In this document: one piece after another, positions 42,254 through 51,098 of the stretch
How the letters are laid out: every line of letters begins with the position of its first letter
Numbering within the stretch: position 1 is the first letter of the stretch
Translations under genes and position numbers: made by a program
Notes under the pieces: generated by a model
Database searches by the model: none
Told to the model about the DNA's origin: nothing
The model's input: only the letters and a program-made list of their open reading frames with translations
DNA from: Clostridiales bacterium
GTDB lineage: Bacteria; Bacillota; Clostridia; Saccharofermentanales; Saccharofermentanaceae
Direction: 5' to 3'
Length of the DNA stretch: 64,000 bases
Assembly: GCA_017615325.1 (NCBI GenBank)
Contig: JAGAAI010000085.1
Span: forward strand, 16,769 to 80,768

Positions 42254-43353
42254 GCATGAACAGTATCTACAGAGGAGACGTCTTATCGCTTGATATCTAC
42301 GGCCAGTCGCACAGCGAGTCGATCGGTGTCTATATCAAGGGACTTCCCGCAGGCGTTGAGCCCGATAAGGAGAAGACGCAGGCTTTCATGAAGAGGAGGG
42401 CGCCGGGACAGAACAAGTGGTCAACTCCCAGGAAGGAAGCCGATGAAGTCATCTTCGAAAAAGAAGGAGACAGCCTCCACGGGTATATCGTAAATACCAA
42501 CACGAAGCCCAAGGATTATGCTTCTATAATGAATAAGCCGAGACCTTCGCATGCGGATTATACGGCTCCCATGATCTATGGTGAGGATGCATCCAAATCA
42601 GGCGGCGGGATCTTCTCCGGCAGGATGACCGCGCCTCTTTGCATAGCAGGTTCCATAGCTTTGCAGCAGCTTGCAAAGGAAGGCATTTCCATAGCAGCCC
42701 ACCTTAAGGAAGTTGCCGGTGTCAAAGACAGGTCTTATCTTGATCTTGATCCCCTGGATGAAGGTTTCAGGAAAGATCTTGAATTAGTTGCAGGAAAAGA
42801 GTTCCCCGTAGTTGACGATACTGCGGGAGATAAGATGAAAGATGCCATCGATCTAGCCCGCATGGAGGGGGATTCGGTAGGCGGCATCATCGAATGCGTT
42901 GTATACGGCATGCCCTGCGGCATCGGAGGGCCTCTCTTCTACGGAATAGAAGGAAAGATCGCTCAGATCATCTATGCGATCCCTGCCGTCAAGGGAATAG
43001 AGTTCGGCAACGGGTTCGAAGCAACAAGGCTTAAGGGATCAGAGAACAACGATGCATTCGTTATGGACGGCGATAAGGTTAAGCTCGAGACCAACAGGAG
43101 CGGCGGTATCTTAGGCGGTATTTCCGTCGGAGGATCTTGCGCTCCTATAGTATTCGATGTTGCCATTAAGCCGACGCCTTCCATATCACGTGAGCAGAGG
43201 ACCGTTGATATAAAAGAGAAGAAAGACACTACCCTGGTGATCGAAGGCAGGCACGATCCCTGTATCGCGCCGCGTGCTGTCCCGGTTGTCGAGGCAGCCT
43301 GCGCGATCGCCCTCTACGATATGATCTTAGCAGGTAAGGAGCAGGAAAAATGA
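42250..43353 (+). CDS. aroC: Chorismate synthase
   Basis: 367 residues. It makes chorismate from EPSP with reduced FMN. Visible features: YGQSHSESIGVYIKGLPAG near the start, the FMN/substrate stretch RRAPGQNKWSTPRKEADEV, RPSHADYTAPMIYG, SGGGIFSGRMTAPLC, and the late VGGSCAPIVFDVAIKPTPSI with GRHDPCIAPRAVPVVEA. I chose ATG 42250, which overlaps the aroA stop; the longer frame from 42193 is inside aroA. It overlaps the next gene by four bases. Confidence 0.95.
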   Translation: MSMNSIYRGDVLSLDIYGQSHSESIGVYIKGLPAGVEPDKEKTQAFMKRRAPGQNKWSTPRKEADEVIFEKEGDSLHGYIVNTNTKPKDYASIMNKPRPSHADYTAPMIYGEDASKSGGGIFSGRMTAPLCIAGSIALQQLAKEGISIAAHLKEVAGVKDRSYLDLDPLDEGFRKDLELVAGKEFPVVDDTAGDKMKDAIDLARMEGDSVGGIIECVVYGMPCGIGGPLFYGIEGKIAQIIYAIPAVKGIEFGNGFEATRLKGSENNDAFVMDGDKVKLETNRSGGILGGISVGGSCAPIVFDVAIKPTPSISREQRTVDIKEKKDTTLVIEGRHDPCIAPRAVPVVEAACAIALYDMILAGKEQEK

Positions 43354-44888
43354 GAGAAGACCTTAAAGAATTACGCCGCATGATCGACGATTGTGACCGT
43401 AAGATCCTTTCTGACCTTGAGGAGAGGATCGCCATTAGCCGCAAGATCGGCGTACTGAAAAGAGCAGACGGAACCGACTTTTACGATCCCGCAAGGGAAG
43501 CTCAGAAGTTTGAAGAACTCAAGGAACTTGCAGGTTCCGAGAGCCGTCCTTATGTGGAGGAACTTTATAAGACGATCTTCGATATTTCCAAGAAGCATCA
43601 GAATAAACCTGCTTTCGGTGTCTTGGGAAGAAGCCTTCCCCATACTTATTCACCTCAGATCCATAACCTCATGTGTGAGGATTATTCCTACTCGATTATC
43701 GAAAGAGAGCCTGATGAACTTGATGCTCTTTTCTCTTCCGGAGTATTCGGCGGATTCAATGTTACGATCCCCTATAAGAGGGAAGCCTTCGCAAGATGCG
43801 ATGAGACGGATGAGGCCGCAAGGGTCACCGGAAGCGTTAATACAGTTGTATTTAAGGACGGCAAGACTTTAGGCTACAACACCGACTACTACGGCTTCAT
43901 GTTCATGATGAAAAGAGCCGGTATAGATCCTTCCGGCAAGAAGGTCTTAGTCCTTGGAACGGGCGGTGCGGCTTCTGCCGTCGAATATGCCCTGAAGACT
44001 TCGGGCGCTTCCGTTATCTGGTTCTGCGACCTTGAGACTCCGATCAACTATTCCAATGTCTACGATGAATGCGCTGAGGCCCAGGTCATCGTAAACTGCA
44101 CTCCTGTCGGAATGTTCCCCAAAGTCGATGCTGATCTTCTTGATCTTGAAAGATTTGGATCCCTTGAGGCCTGCCTTGACGTTATCTACAATCCCTCGAG
44201 GACTTTGTTCCTGCAGAAAGCTTCTGCCCTGGGACTTAAGACAGCAGGCGGTCTTGCCATGCTCGTGGCCCAGGCTTATAAAGCCATGAAGTTCTTCAGG
44301 GGAGAAAAGGAAGTGTCCGACGTTATAACAGATGAGGATGCTGCCCTTATCAACAAGGTCATAACGACTCTTGAGAGCGAGATGATGAACATAACCTTTA
44401 TCGGGATGCCGGGCTGCGGTAAATCCGTATTGGGTCAGGAGATCGCCCGCATCACGGGAAGACGCCATGTTGATCTTGATGATGCCTACACAGAAGAGTT
44501 CGGTGTAACGCCTGCCCATACGATCGAGACAGAAGGTGAGGATGCCTTCCGTGCCAACGAGTCTGAAGTCGCGGCAAAATACTTAGCGCAGAGCGGACTT
44601 GTCATCTCATGCGGCGGCGGTATCGTTACAAGGGATGTCAACTATTTCCCTCTCCGCTGCAATTCACATGTCTTCTATATCGAAAGGCCTTTAGAAGGTC
44701 TCGCATCAGACGGCAGGCCCCTGTCAGCATCACAGGGAGTCAAGGTGCTCTTCGAACAGAGACGTGATAAATATGAGATGTTATGTGACCATAAGCTCTC
44801 TTACGGAAGGTTTGATGATCAGCAGGAGTTCCTTGATCAGGCTTCAAGAGAGGTATTGAAGTACATAAGCGGGGAGGAAGCAAAATGA
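43350..44888 (+). CDS. Trifunctional chorismate mutase / shikimate dehydrogenase / shikimate kinase
   Basis: 512 residues with three enzymes in line. Residues 1-85 are an AroQ-class chorismate mutase (LRRMIDDCDRKILSDLEERIAIS, RKIGVLKR). Residues 86-335 are shikimate dehydrogenase AroE: YSPQIHN, NVTIPYK (137-143) with catalytic Lys143, GYNTDYYG with Asp179, the NADP loop GTGGAA, and GLAMLVAQA. Residues 346-512 are shikimate kinase AroK: P-loop GMPGCGKS (352-359), LDDAYTE, and CGGGIVTR. It therefore covers dehydroshikimate reduction, shikimate phosphorylation and the chorismate to prephenate step feeding tyrA. There is no frameshift or stop between domains. It overlaps aroC and aroQ by four bases each. 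Confidence 0.93.
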   Translation: MREDLKELRRMIDDCDRKILSDLEERIAISRKIGVLKRADGTDFYDPAREAQKFEELKELAGSESRPYVEELYKTIFDISKKHQNKPAFGVLGRSLPHTYSPQIHNLMCEDYSYSIIEREPDELDALFSSGVFGGFNVTIPYKREAFARCDETDEAARVTGSVNTVVFKDGKTLGYNTDYYGFMFMMKRAGIDPSGKKVLVLGTGGAASAVEYALKTSGASVIWFCDLETPINYSNVYDECAEAQVIVNCTPVGMFPKVDADLLDLERFGSLEACLDVIYNPSRTLFLQKASALGLKTAGGLAMLVAQAYKAMKFFRGEKEVSDVITDEDAALINKVITTLESEMMNITFIGMPGCGKSVLGQEIARITGRRHVDLDDAYTEEFGVTPAHTIETEGEDAFRANESEVAAKYLAQSGLVISCGGGIVTRDVNYFPLRCNSHVFYIERPLEGLASDGRPLSASQGVKVLFEQRRDKYEMLCDHKLSYGRFDDQQEFLDQASREVLKYISGEEAK

Positions 44889-45328
44889 ACATCCTGGTCT
44901 TGAACGGTCCCAATCTTAATATGCTCGGCATAAGAGAACCCGGGATCTACGGTAATGAAAGCTATGAAGCACTTGTCAATATGATCGAAGAATACTGCGA
45001 GTCCAAGGCTATCGACGTTACATGCCTTCAGTCAAACCACGAGGGTGCACTCGTTGATTACATCCAGCAGGCATATTTCGATAAGGTCGACGGAATAGTC
45101 ATAAACCCGGGCGCTTATACGCATACATCCGTTGCCATCCTGGATGCCCTGAAATCCACCGGGATCCCTGCGGTTGAAGTTCATATATCGGACGTGTCAT
45201 CAAGGGAAGGATTCAGGCAGATATCCTATGTGTCCTACTACTGTTTTGCCACCATCATGGGAGAAGGACTCGACGGATACCTTCATGCAATAGACCTGAT
45301 AGAAGAGAAGATAGGATCGGAAATTTAA
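44885..45328 (+). CDS. aroQ: Type II 3-dehydroquinate dehydratase
   Basis: 147 residues. It dehydrates 3-dehydroquinate to 3-dehydroshikimate as a dodecamer. The family motifs are complete: VLNGPNLNMLGIREPGIYG (with the catalytic Tyr), QSNHEGALVDYI, INPGAYTHTSVAI, EVHISDVSSRE. With this gene the operon holds every step from DAHP synthesis to chorismate, plus the Tyr branch. ATGA overlap with the trifunctional gene. Confidence 0.96.
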   Translation: MNILVLNGPNLNMLGIREPGIYGNESYEALVNMIEEYCESKAIDVTCLQSNHEGALVDYIQQAYFDKVDGIVINPGAYTHTSVAILDALKSTGIPAVEVHISDVSSREGFRQISYVSYYCFATIMGEGLDGYLHAIDLIEEKIGSEI

Positions 45329-45332
45329 GACC

Positions 45333-45890
45333 ATGAGCAGGATACATGTAGTTTTGTTTGAGCCTGAGATCCCCCAGAACGCAGGCAACATAATGAGGAC
45401 CTGCGTAGCTTTCGACTGTTCTCTTCATCTGATCGGACCTTTGGGATTCGATATCGATAACCCCAAGTTCAGGAGAGCCACCACGGGTCACATCACCTGG
45501 GCTGAATATGAGATGCACGAAAGTTACGGCAGCTTTGTTGAAGCCTGTGGCGGCAAGGGCGAATTTTACTTCATGACAAGATATGGCAAGGTCCCGCCTT
45601 CTGACATAGATTTTCGGGCAACTGACCCTGCTAAAGACATATATCTGATCTTCGGCAAGGAGAGCACGGGTATCCCCTATGAGATCCTCGCAGCCCACAT
45701 GGACAGGTGTTTCCGTATCCCCATGGCCGCCAGCTGCAGGAGTCTTAACCTGTCAAATGCAGTCGCCATCGCTATCTACGAATGCTCCAAACAGATAGGA
45801 TTCCCGGGAACTTCCTTTACTGAAGTAATAAAGGGAGAAGATTTTTTGGATAAATATTCATATGACGGAGCACTAAACGCAGAATCGTGA
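45333..45890 (+). CDS. trmL: tRNA (cytidine/uridine 34-2'-O)-methyltransferase
   Basis: 185 residues of the SPOUT fold. It methylates the ribose of wobble base 34 in leucine tRNAs using SAM. Motifs: VLFEPEIPQNAGNIMRTC, LHLIGPLGFD, LIFGKESTGIPYE and IPMAASCRSLNLSNAVAIAIYE (trefoil-knot region). It begins four bases after aroQ, so it is co-transcribed with the aro operon, possibly by chance of gene order rather than pathway. Confidence 0.95.
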   Translation: MSRIHVVLFEPEIPQNAGNIMRTCVAFDCSLHLIGPLGFDIDNPKFRRATTGHITWAEYEMHESYGSFVEACGGKGEFYFMTRYGKVPPSDIDFRATDPAKDIYLIFGKESTGIPYEILAAHMDRCFRIPMAASCRSLNLSNAVAIAIYECSKQIGFPGTSFTEVIKGEDFLDKYSYDGALNAES

Positions 45891-45896
45891 TAGAAT
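45891..45896 (+). promoter_or_regulatory. Possible internal promoter before the saccharopine-dehydrogenase-like gene
   Basis: TAGAAT is preceded by TG one base upstream (extended -10), just after the trmL stop. No clear -35. Confidence 0.35.
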
Positions 45897-45935
45897 CTAT
45901 ACATACTGTCGGTTAGGGGAAGGATTGAAGGACAA

Positions 45936-47237
45936 ATGAAGAAGGTTCTTATCTTAGGCTGTGTGGATATAACAGAACCGTTGATCTCAAGGCTTTGCGC
46001 TGACGGAAGGTGCGTGTCTGAGATCTGTCTTGCGTCGCGCGACAAGAACGACTGCAACAAGATCAAGAACGAGGTCAAGACAGGCAAGGTCAGGATCGTT
46101 ACCGCCGGAATAGACGTAACCAATACTGACGGAGCCATGATGATGGCCAAGATCTTCGGCCCGGATCTCATAATCAATCTCATGCCCAAGGATGTCACTG
46201 AACACGTACTCTGCCTGGCGCTCAATGTCGGAGCAGCTTATCTGGATTTCAGGATCGATGATGTTCCTGAATTCCCCAAGGAAGAGGATCTTCTGGGAAC
46301 CCAGTTCAAATATTTCGCTCATTTCAAAGGTCAGGGAGTTACTGCCGTAACTGGCTGCGGCTACGACCCTGCTCTTCTTGCAACTTGCATCCGCAATGCC
46401 AACGGCGCAGACTTCGATAAGATCGACAGCGTTGATTTTATCAAAGAAGGCAAGGACGATAAGATCAAGATCGAAGCCGAAGAGGAAGAGGCTCCGGAAG
46501 AACCTGCTCCCGATGTTCTGCTTTATAGAGAACATATCGCTTCCGAGGAGGAAGAAGAGGAGAAAGTTGAAGAAGAAGTACCTGAAGAAGGCGTCGGCGC
46601 CGTTATGCTTCAGGACGGCCATATGAAGTATGTTGCCGATACCAAGCCTGAGAAGGAAGGCAGCAAGTACTATAGACTCGTAACGGATGTTGCGGTCACT
46701 GATTTCATAAAGGAATTCCCGGATTTCAAGAATGTCAGATGCATAAGGGAGAGTCAGCCCATTGATGAACCCAAAGCGAAGAAGCCCAAGAAGGAAGATG
46801 CCAGGAAGGTCAAGAAGAGGAACGATCTTATCGCTGCATTGGAAGGTCTTGGACTTATGTCAGAAGATCCGGTAACGGTTGGTGACGTTCAGGTCGTTCC
46901 CAAGGAAGTCCTAAAGGCTTGTCTTCCTGCCAAGCCCAAGAAAGCGCCCAAGAAGAAGGCGCCTTCATATCCCGATGTCAAGGATCTTCCTGTAGTTGCG
47001 ATCAGGATCAGCGGAACTATCGGCGGCAAGAAGAAGACCATAGAATATAAAGTTGATAATCCTGATCTTAAGGATGTCGAGATGAAGGTTGCAGTTGCAG
47101 CAGCCAAGATGATGTGTCTCGACAGGTGGGTCAAGCCGGGTGTATATACTACAGCAAGATTCCCCAACGCCGATTTTATGGATATGCTCGCTATAGAAGG
47201 GGTAAAGTTCGTCTCTGAAGAAATTACTTCCGAGTAA
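45936..47237 (+). CDS. Degenerate saccharopine dehydrogenase-like protein with an acidic insert
   Basis: 433 residues. The first 150 residues look like the NAD-binding domain of saccharopine or carboxynorspermidine dehydrogenases (MKKVLILGCVDITEPLISRLC, ICLASRDKNDCNKI, IINLMPKDVTEHVLCLAL, TAVTGCGYDPALL). The Gly-rich nucleotide loop, however, reads GCVDIT instead of GxGxxG. An insert (about 185-225) is almost all Glu, Ala and Pro, and a Lys-rich stretch lies at about 280-295 and 345-360. The C-terminal part (VVAIRISGTIGGKKKTIEYK to the end) fits the family tail. Probably no longer a normal dehydrogenase. Function unknown. Confidence 0.7.
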   Translation: MKKVLILGCVDITEPLISRLCADGRCVSEICLASRDKNDCNKIKNEVKTGKVRIVTAGIDVTNTDGAMMMAKIFGPDLIINLMPKDVTEHVLCLALNVGAAYLDFRIDDVPEFPKEEDLLGTQFKYFAHFKGQGVTAVTGCGYDPALLATCIRNANGADFDKIDSVDFIKEGKDDKIKIEAEEEEAPEEPAPDVLLYREHIASEEEEEEKVEEEVPEEGVGAVMLQDGHMKYVADTKPEKEGSKYYRLVTDVAVTDFIKEFPDFKNVRCIRESQPIDEPKAKKPKKEDARKVKKRNDLIAALEGLGLMSEDPVTVGDVQVVPKEVLKACLPAKPKKAPKKKAPSYPDVKDLPVVAIRISGTIGGKKKTIEYKVDNPDLKDVEMKVAVAAAKMMCLDRWVKPGVYTTARFPNADFMDMLAIEGVKFVSEEITSE

Positions 47238-47255
47238 GGCAGGGGGTATTTTGCT

Positions 47256-48164
47256 ATGGGCGAGATCCTTATAAGAACGAGCGATCTTAGCAAAGAATTC
47301 CGTGACAAGAAGGCAGTCGACGGGGTTAGTCTCAACATAAGAACCGGATCCATATACGGACTTATCGGCAGGAACGGTGCCGGCAAGACCACTTTTATGC
47401 GCATGATCTGCGGCATGACGAGTCCCACATCGGGAGAGATCATCTATAAAGACGGTGGTGCTCCTGATTACGGCAAGATCGGAGCCCTGATCGAGCTACC
47501 TGCCATTAATCCCAAACTGTCAGCTTTTGCAAATCTCAAATTGAAATGCTTAGCTTACGGCATCACCGATAAGAAATACATGATGGAAAAGCTTGAACTT
47601 GTCGGCTTGTCCCTTGTATGCCATAAGAAGGTCGAAAAGTATTCCCTTGGAATGAGACAGAGACTGGGGATAGCCTTAGCTCTTGTTGGAGACCCGGAGA
47701 TACTGGTCCTTGATGAACCTGTTAACGGCCTTGACCCCCAGGGGATCGCCGAGGTCCGTGACCTTCTTACATACCTTAACGGCAAATATCATACGACGAT
47801 AATAATCTCCAGCCATATACTTGAGGAACTTGCCAAGTTCGTTACGGACTATGCGATCATCGATAACGGAAAGATCCTTGAAGAATCCACTATGGAAGAT
47901 CTTGAGAAGAGATGTACCGACAGCATAGTCATAAAGAGCTCAGAGACAGACAAGGTCTGCGAGGGCTTAAAGAAGATGGGAATAGAAGATTTTAAGGTGT
48001 CGGGCAAGAAGACGATCCTTGTTTATACTGATACATCGAGGACTGCCGAGATCAACATGAACCTTGCCAAAGCAGATGTCCCCATAGAATCGATAAGCGT
48101 TGCGGGAGCCGATCTGGAGGAATACTTCATGAGGCTTACCGGGACTTCTTCGAAGATAAGATAG
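47256..48164 (+). CDS. ABC transporter ATP-binding protein (BcrA-like)
   Basis: 302 residues. The P-loop GRNGAGKTT is at about 38-46, the signature YSLGMRQRLGIALALV, Walker B LVLDEPVNGLDP and the His switch SSHIL follow. The extra C-terminal part (about 215-300) is typical of drug and lantibiotic-type exporters (BcrA/CcmA). It pairs with the permease gene starting nine bases after its stop. AGGGGG precedes the ATG. Substrate unknown. Confidence 0.93.
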   Translation: MGEILIRTSDLSKEFRDKKAVDGVSLNIRTGSIYGLIGRNGAGKTTFMRMICGMTSPTSGEIIYKDGGAPDYGKIGALIELPAINPKLSAFANLKLKCLAYGITDKKYMMEKLELVGLSLVCHKKVEKYSLGMRQRLGIALALVGDPEILVLDEPVNGLDPQGIAEVRDLLTYLNGKYHTTIIISSHILEELAKFVTDYAIIDNGKILEESTMEDLEKRCTDSIVIKSSETDKVCEGLKKMGIEDFKVSGKKTILVYTDTSRTAEINMNLAKADVPIESISVAGADLEEYFMRLTGTSSKIR

Positions 48165-48172
48165 GTGACGTT

Positions 48173-49111
48173 ATGCTTAAGAATATCGTTCTCATGGAAT
48201 TATACAGGGCAGTAAAGCAGAAGAGCACATGGGTCATCCTTGTGATCCTCTTCATTACGACGATACTCTTCAGCTTTTTCCTCCTGGGATTCAATATCTC
48301 ATCTCTCTTCGGCATCTCGCAGGATACGATGGAAGAAGCAGCTACAATGGATGTTAACTCAGCCATAGACACGTTCTTCAAGGAAGGCGGTATCGCCCAG
48401 GTCGCAGCCGCCTATGAGAGGAGCAGCAACGCATCCTACTACGAAGACGACATAGAGATCGTGGGTCAGGGAATGTACTACGACTCAACGGCCTGTGATG
48501 TCTTCCGCTATAACGTCAGCACGATGAACGAACTGATGTTTCTGGCGATCTTTGCAGGGCTTTTCTTCGGAAGCGATTACGCTTTCGGTCTGGCGCGTAA
48601 TTACACTCTTGTAAACGATAAGAGATGGAAGGGACTGTTGGGCAAAGCGATCGCAATGGGAGCTTATGTCCTCGTAATGCATATCTGGATCTGGCTTATC
48701 AGCGCATTTGCATCGACCTGCTGGGCCAGGACTTTTGATCTTGGCTTCTCACCCGTCTTCTTCCTCTATTTCCTTGCCACATACCTTCTGATCTATTCGT
48801 TCGCCCTGATCGTGGCTTGTGTTACCATCATATGCAGGAGCCGGTCGGCAGGGATCACGTTCGGAGTTCTCTTTTCAATGGGAACCATATCCTATATCGT
48901 GCAGTTTGCCGATATGTGGCTTAAGTATAAGTTTGACGGGATCCCTCAGGATTTCAGTCTGTCGCACATGATGATAACCATGAACCTTGTTGACTTAAGG
49001 TTCGATTCTTCCGCCTGGATCTTCACGAGAGCCTTCATATGCTTTGCCGTATATGGCGCTTTGGCAGGACTTATAAGTTACATGTTGGTAAAGAAGAGAG
49101 ATATAAGTTAA
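48173..49111 (+). CDS. ABC transporter permease (ABC-2 type)
   Basis: 312 residues with six predicted membrane helices: one near the N-terminus (about 20-42), a long extracellular loop (about 43-115), then helices at about 120-138, 160-182, 190-220, 226-250 and 288-307. FGSDYAFGLARNYT is typical of ABC-2 permeases of the BcrB/NatB kind. It works with the ATPase encoded upstream to export a small molecule or peptide. Confidence 0.88.
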   Translation: MLKNIVLMELYRAVKQKSTWVILVILFITTILFSFFLLGFNISSLFGISQDTMEEAATMDVNSAIDTFFKEGGIAQVAAAYERSSNASYYEDDIEIVGQGMYYDSTACDVFRYNVSTMNELMFLAIFAGLFFGSDYAFGLARNYTLVNDKRWKGLLGKAIAMGAYVLVMHIWIWLISAFASTCWARTFDLGFSPVFFLYFLATYLLIYSFALIVACVTIICRSRSAGITFGVLFSMGTISYIVQFADMWLKYKFDGIPQDFSLSHMMITMNLVDLRFDSSAWIFTRAFICFAVYGALAGLISYMLVKKRDIS

Positions 49112-49160
49112 AATATTGGGGTCCCCCCAAGAGATTACCGCTTTGCAGGAGATTGATATC

Positions 49161-50099
49161 ATGAAAGACTATACCGATCCCAATAACAGACAGGAACTGG
49201 ATAAGATCTGCCTTGAGACGATCAGGAAATATAACGAAGATACGGTATATTTCAAAGACAGGGATTCAAGGTTCATATGGAACAGCGCACGGCATGCAAG
49301 ACAGTTGGGAGTTGAGTCTCCGGAGGATCTTTTCGGCAAGACAGACTTTGATTTCTTCCCCAAGGATTTTGCCCAGGCGGCAAGGGAGACTGAGATGGCC
49401 ATCATGGCATCCGGACAGCCGATCCTCAATATCGAAGAGGAGCTTAATATCGACGAGGATAACGTCAGATACTATCTGGCATCCAAGTACCCTCTTTTCG
49501 ATGAAGACGGACAGATCATCGGGACATGGGGATCAACGAAGGATATCACGGAGATAAAGAAACTCGAGAAGGAACTCGAGAGATCATATCAGAAGATGCA
49601 GCTTCTGGCCCGTGTTGACGACCTGTCAGGGCTTTACAACAGAAGATATTTCTATGAGAAGTTAGAGAAGCTTACCGGCTTCTACGAAGAGAGGGGCGAC
49701 GGGAGCACCTTCTCGCTTATCATCCTGGATGTTGATGACATGACTTATATCAACGACCAGTACGGTCAGCAGAACGGCGATACCGTATTAAGATCTATCG
49801 CTGAAGTATTGCTCGGCAATACCAAGAAGCAGGATACGTGCTTCAGGATCGGCGGTGATGAGTTCGCAGCAGTCCTTCCCGATAAGGACAAGATGGCAGC
49901 TCTGGGTATTGCCAAGCAGATCGTAAACCAGGTATCAAACAACCCCATCATCCTTGACGGCAAGAGGGAGAAGGTAACCGTTTCCATAGGTCTTGTCACA
50001 TTCGATCCCAAAGATCCTGACCTCAACGAACTCCTGTCCCATGCCGAGCGCAAGGTCAGTAAGTCCAAGAGGGAAGGCAAGAACCAGGTATCTTTCTAA
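49161..50099 (+). CDS. PAS-GGDEF diguanylate cyclase
   Basis: 312 residues, cytoplasmic. The PAS domain (about 25-140) has YFKDRDSRFIWNSARHARQLG and GTWGSTKDITEIKKLEKEL. A short coiled coil leads to a GGDEF domain (about 150-310) with LSGLYNRRYFYEKLE, DVDDMTYINDQYGQQNGD and active-site FRIGGDEFAAV. It makes cyclic di-GMP in response to a PAS-bound signal. ATG 49161 follows CAGGAG; the in-frame start at 49116 has no ribosome site. It follows the permease closely and ends at a terminator. Confidence 0.92.
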   Translation: MKDYTDPNNRQELDKICLETIRKYNEDTVYFKDRDSRFIWNSARHARQLGVESPEDLFGKTDFDFFPKDFAQAARETEMAIMASGQPILNIEEELNIDEDNVRYYLASKYPLFDEDGQIIGTWGSTKDITEIKKLEKELERSYQKMQLLARVDDLSGLYNRRYFYEKLEKLTGFYEERGDGSTFSLIILDVDDMTYINDQYGQQNGDTVLRSIAEVLLGNTKKQDTCFRIGGDEFAAVLPDKDKMAALGIAKQIVNQVSNNPIILDGKREKVTVSIGLVTFDPKDPDLNELLSHAERKVSKSKREGKNQVSF

Positions 50100-50121
50100 A
50101 TCTTTAATGTGTTCATAAAAC

Positions 50122-50162
50122 TGACCGGCCTGTCAGATGACAAGCCGGTCATTTTTATTTTG
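50122..50162 (+). terminator. Intrinsic terminator after the PAS-GGDEF gene
   Basis: TGACCGGC (50122-50129) pairs with GCCGGTCA (50144-50151), followed by TTTTTATTTT. Flanking genes converge. Confidence 0.88.
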
Positions 50163-50183
50163 GGGGGATCACTAATTGATTCT

Positions 50184-51098
50184 TTAGCCTATACCGCCGC
50201 CTTCTTCAAGCTCACAGATAGCAAGATTGGTGGCAGGATCGTAGGTAAGTCTGTAGTTCATGAAGCGGGCGCTGTCTGAAGGCAGGAGTTTCATCTCGGG
50301 TTCGGGTCCTTTCCAGGAGCCTTCATAGATAACGTTGCCTTCGGCATCCGTGTTCTTCTTCCAGAAGTCGTCAAAGGAGATCTTCTTCTGGCCATGCTCT
50401 TTGCGTTCGTACTTGATGATCGCAAACTCGTTCTTAAGGAATCCCTGGATCTGCTCTTCGGAAGCCTTGAAGACTATGATGCTCCAGTAGTGTCCCGAAG
50501 CATTGTCTCCGGTCTGATAGTGAATGCTGAAGCCTTCCTTGAACCAGTCGTGGGTCTTAAGCTTAGAGTAAACAGTATCTTTATCTTCTTCCTTTTCGGC
50601 CTTTTTAAGATCGAAGATAGTGTAGTGCTCGCCGGCATACTTATTTGCAAGTTCGTTGAGTTCCGGGTCCTTATAGTAGTCAGACTTTACAACCACTGAT
50701 TTGATATAGTTATCCTCTTCCTTGTCCTGCTTGGATACTGCCGCGCTTATCTCGGATGCTACAGACTCTTCTACGACATCCGTAGGGATATAACGTTCGT
50801 CCCTGTCCTGCTGCATCTTGTCGACGGAATCCACGGCTCCTTCGGGGATCTCTATCCTGAATATGCTCCTTACGCCTGCGGAGATGGCATCCCTCGTTGT
50901 CGGGACTAGGAGCAATACACCCATTGTTGCCGCGAGTGAAGCTGCGATCAGTCCGACCGTTGCGCCCTTGCCGAGGCGCGTCTTCTTAGCACTCTTCATG
51001 GCTGAAGAGCCTTCCTGTTCCAATATATTTCTCATTTCTGATTTCCTTTCATCATCCATCTTTATCTTATCGATAGCTTTTACATACTCATCCTGCAT
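50184..51098 (-). CDS. Anti-sigma factor-like membrane protein
   Basis: 304 residues. A cytoplasmic N-terminal part (about 1-45, basic, MQDEYVKAIDKIKMDDERKSEMRNIL) is followed by one membrane helix (about 48-66) and an extracellular part of 235 residues with DUF4179-like spacing but no domain I can name. It overlaps the sigma factor stop by 11 bases, the common arrangement of an ECF sigma factor with its membrane-bound anti-sigma factor. ATG 51098 follows AGGAGG by eight bases; TTG 51116 is in frame but unlikely. Confidence 0.8.
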   Translation of the reverse strand: MQDEYVKAIDKIKMDDERKSEMRNILEQEGSSAMKSAKKTRLGKGATVGLIAASLAATMGVLLLVPTTRDAISAGVRSIFRIEIPEGAVDSVDKMQQDRDERYIPTDVVEESVASEISAAVSKQDKEEDNYIKSVVVKSDYYKDPELNELANKYAGEHYTIFDLKKAEKEEDKDTVYSKLKTHDWFKEGFSIHYQTGDNASGHYWSIIVFKASEEQIQGFLKNEFAIIKYERKEHGQKKISFDDFWKKNTDAEGNVIYEGSWKGPEPEMKLLPSDSARFMNYRLTYDPATNLAICELEEGGGIG

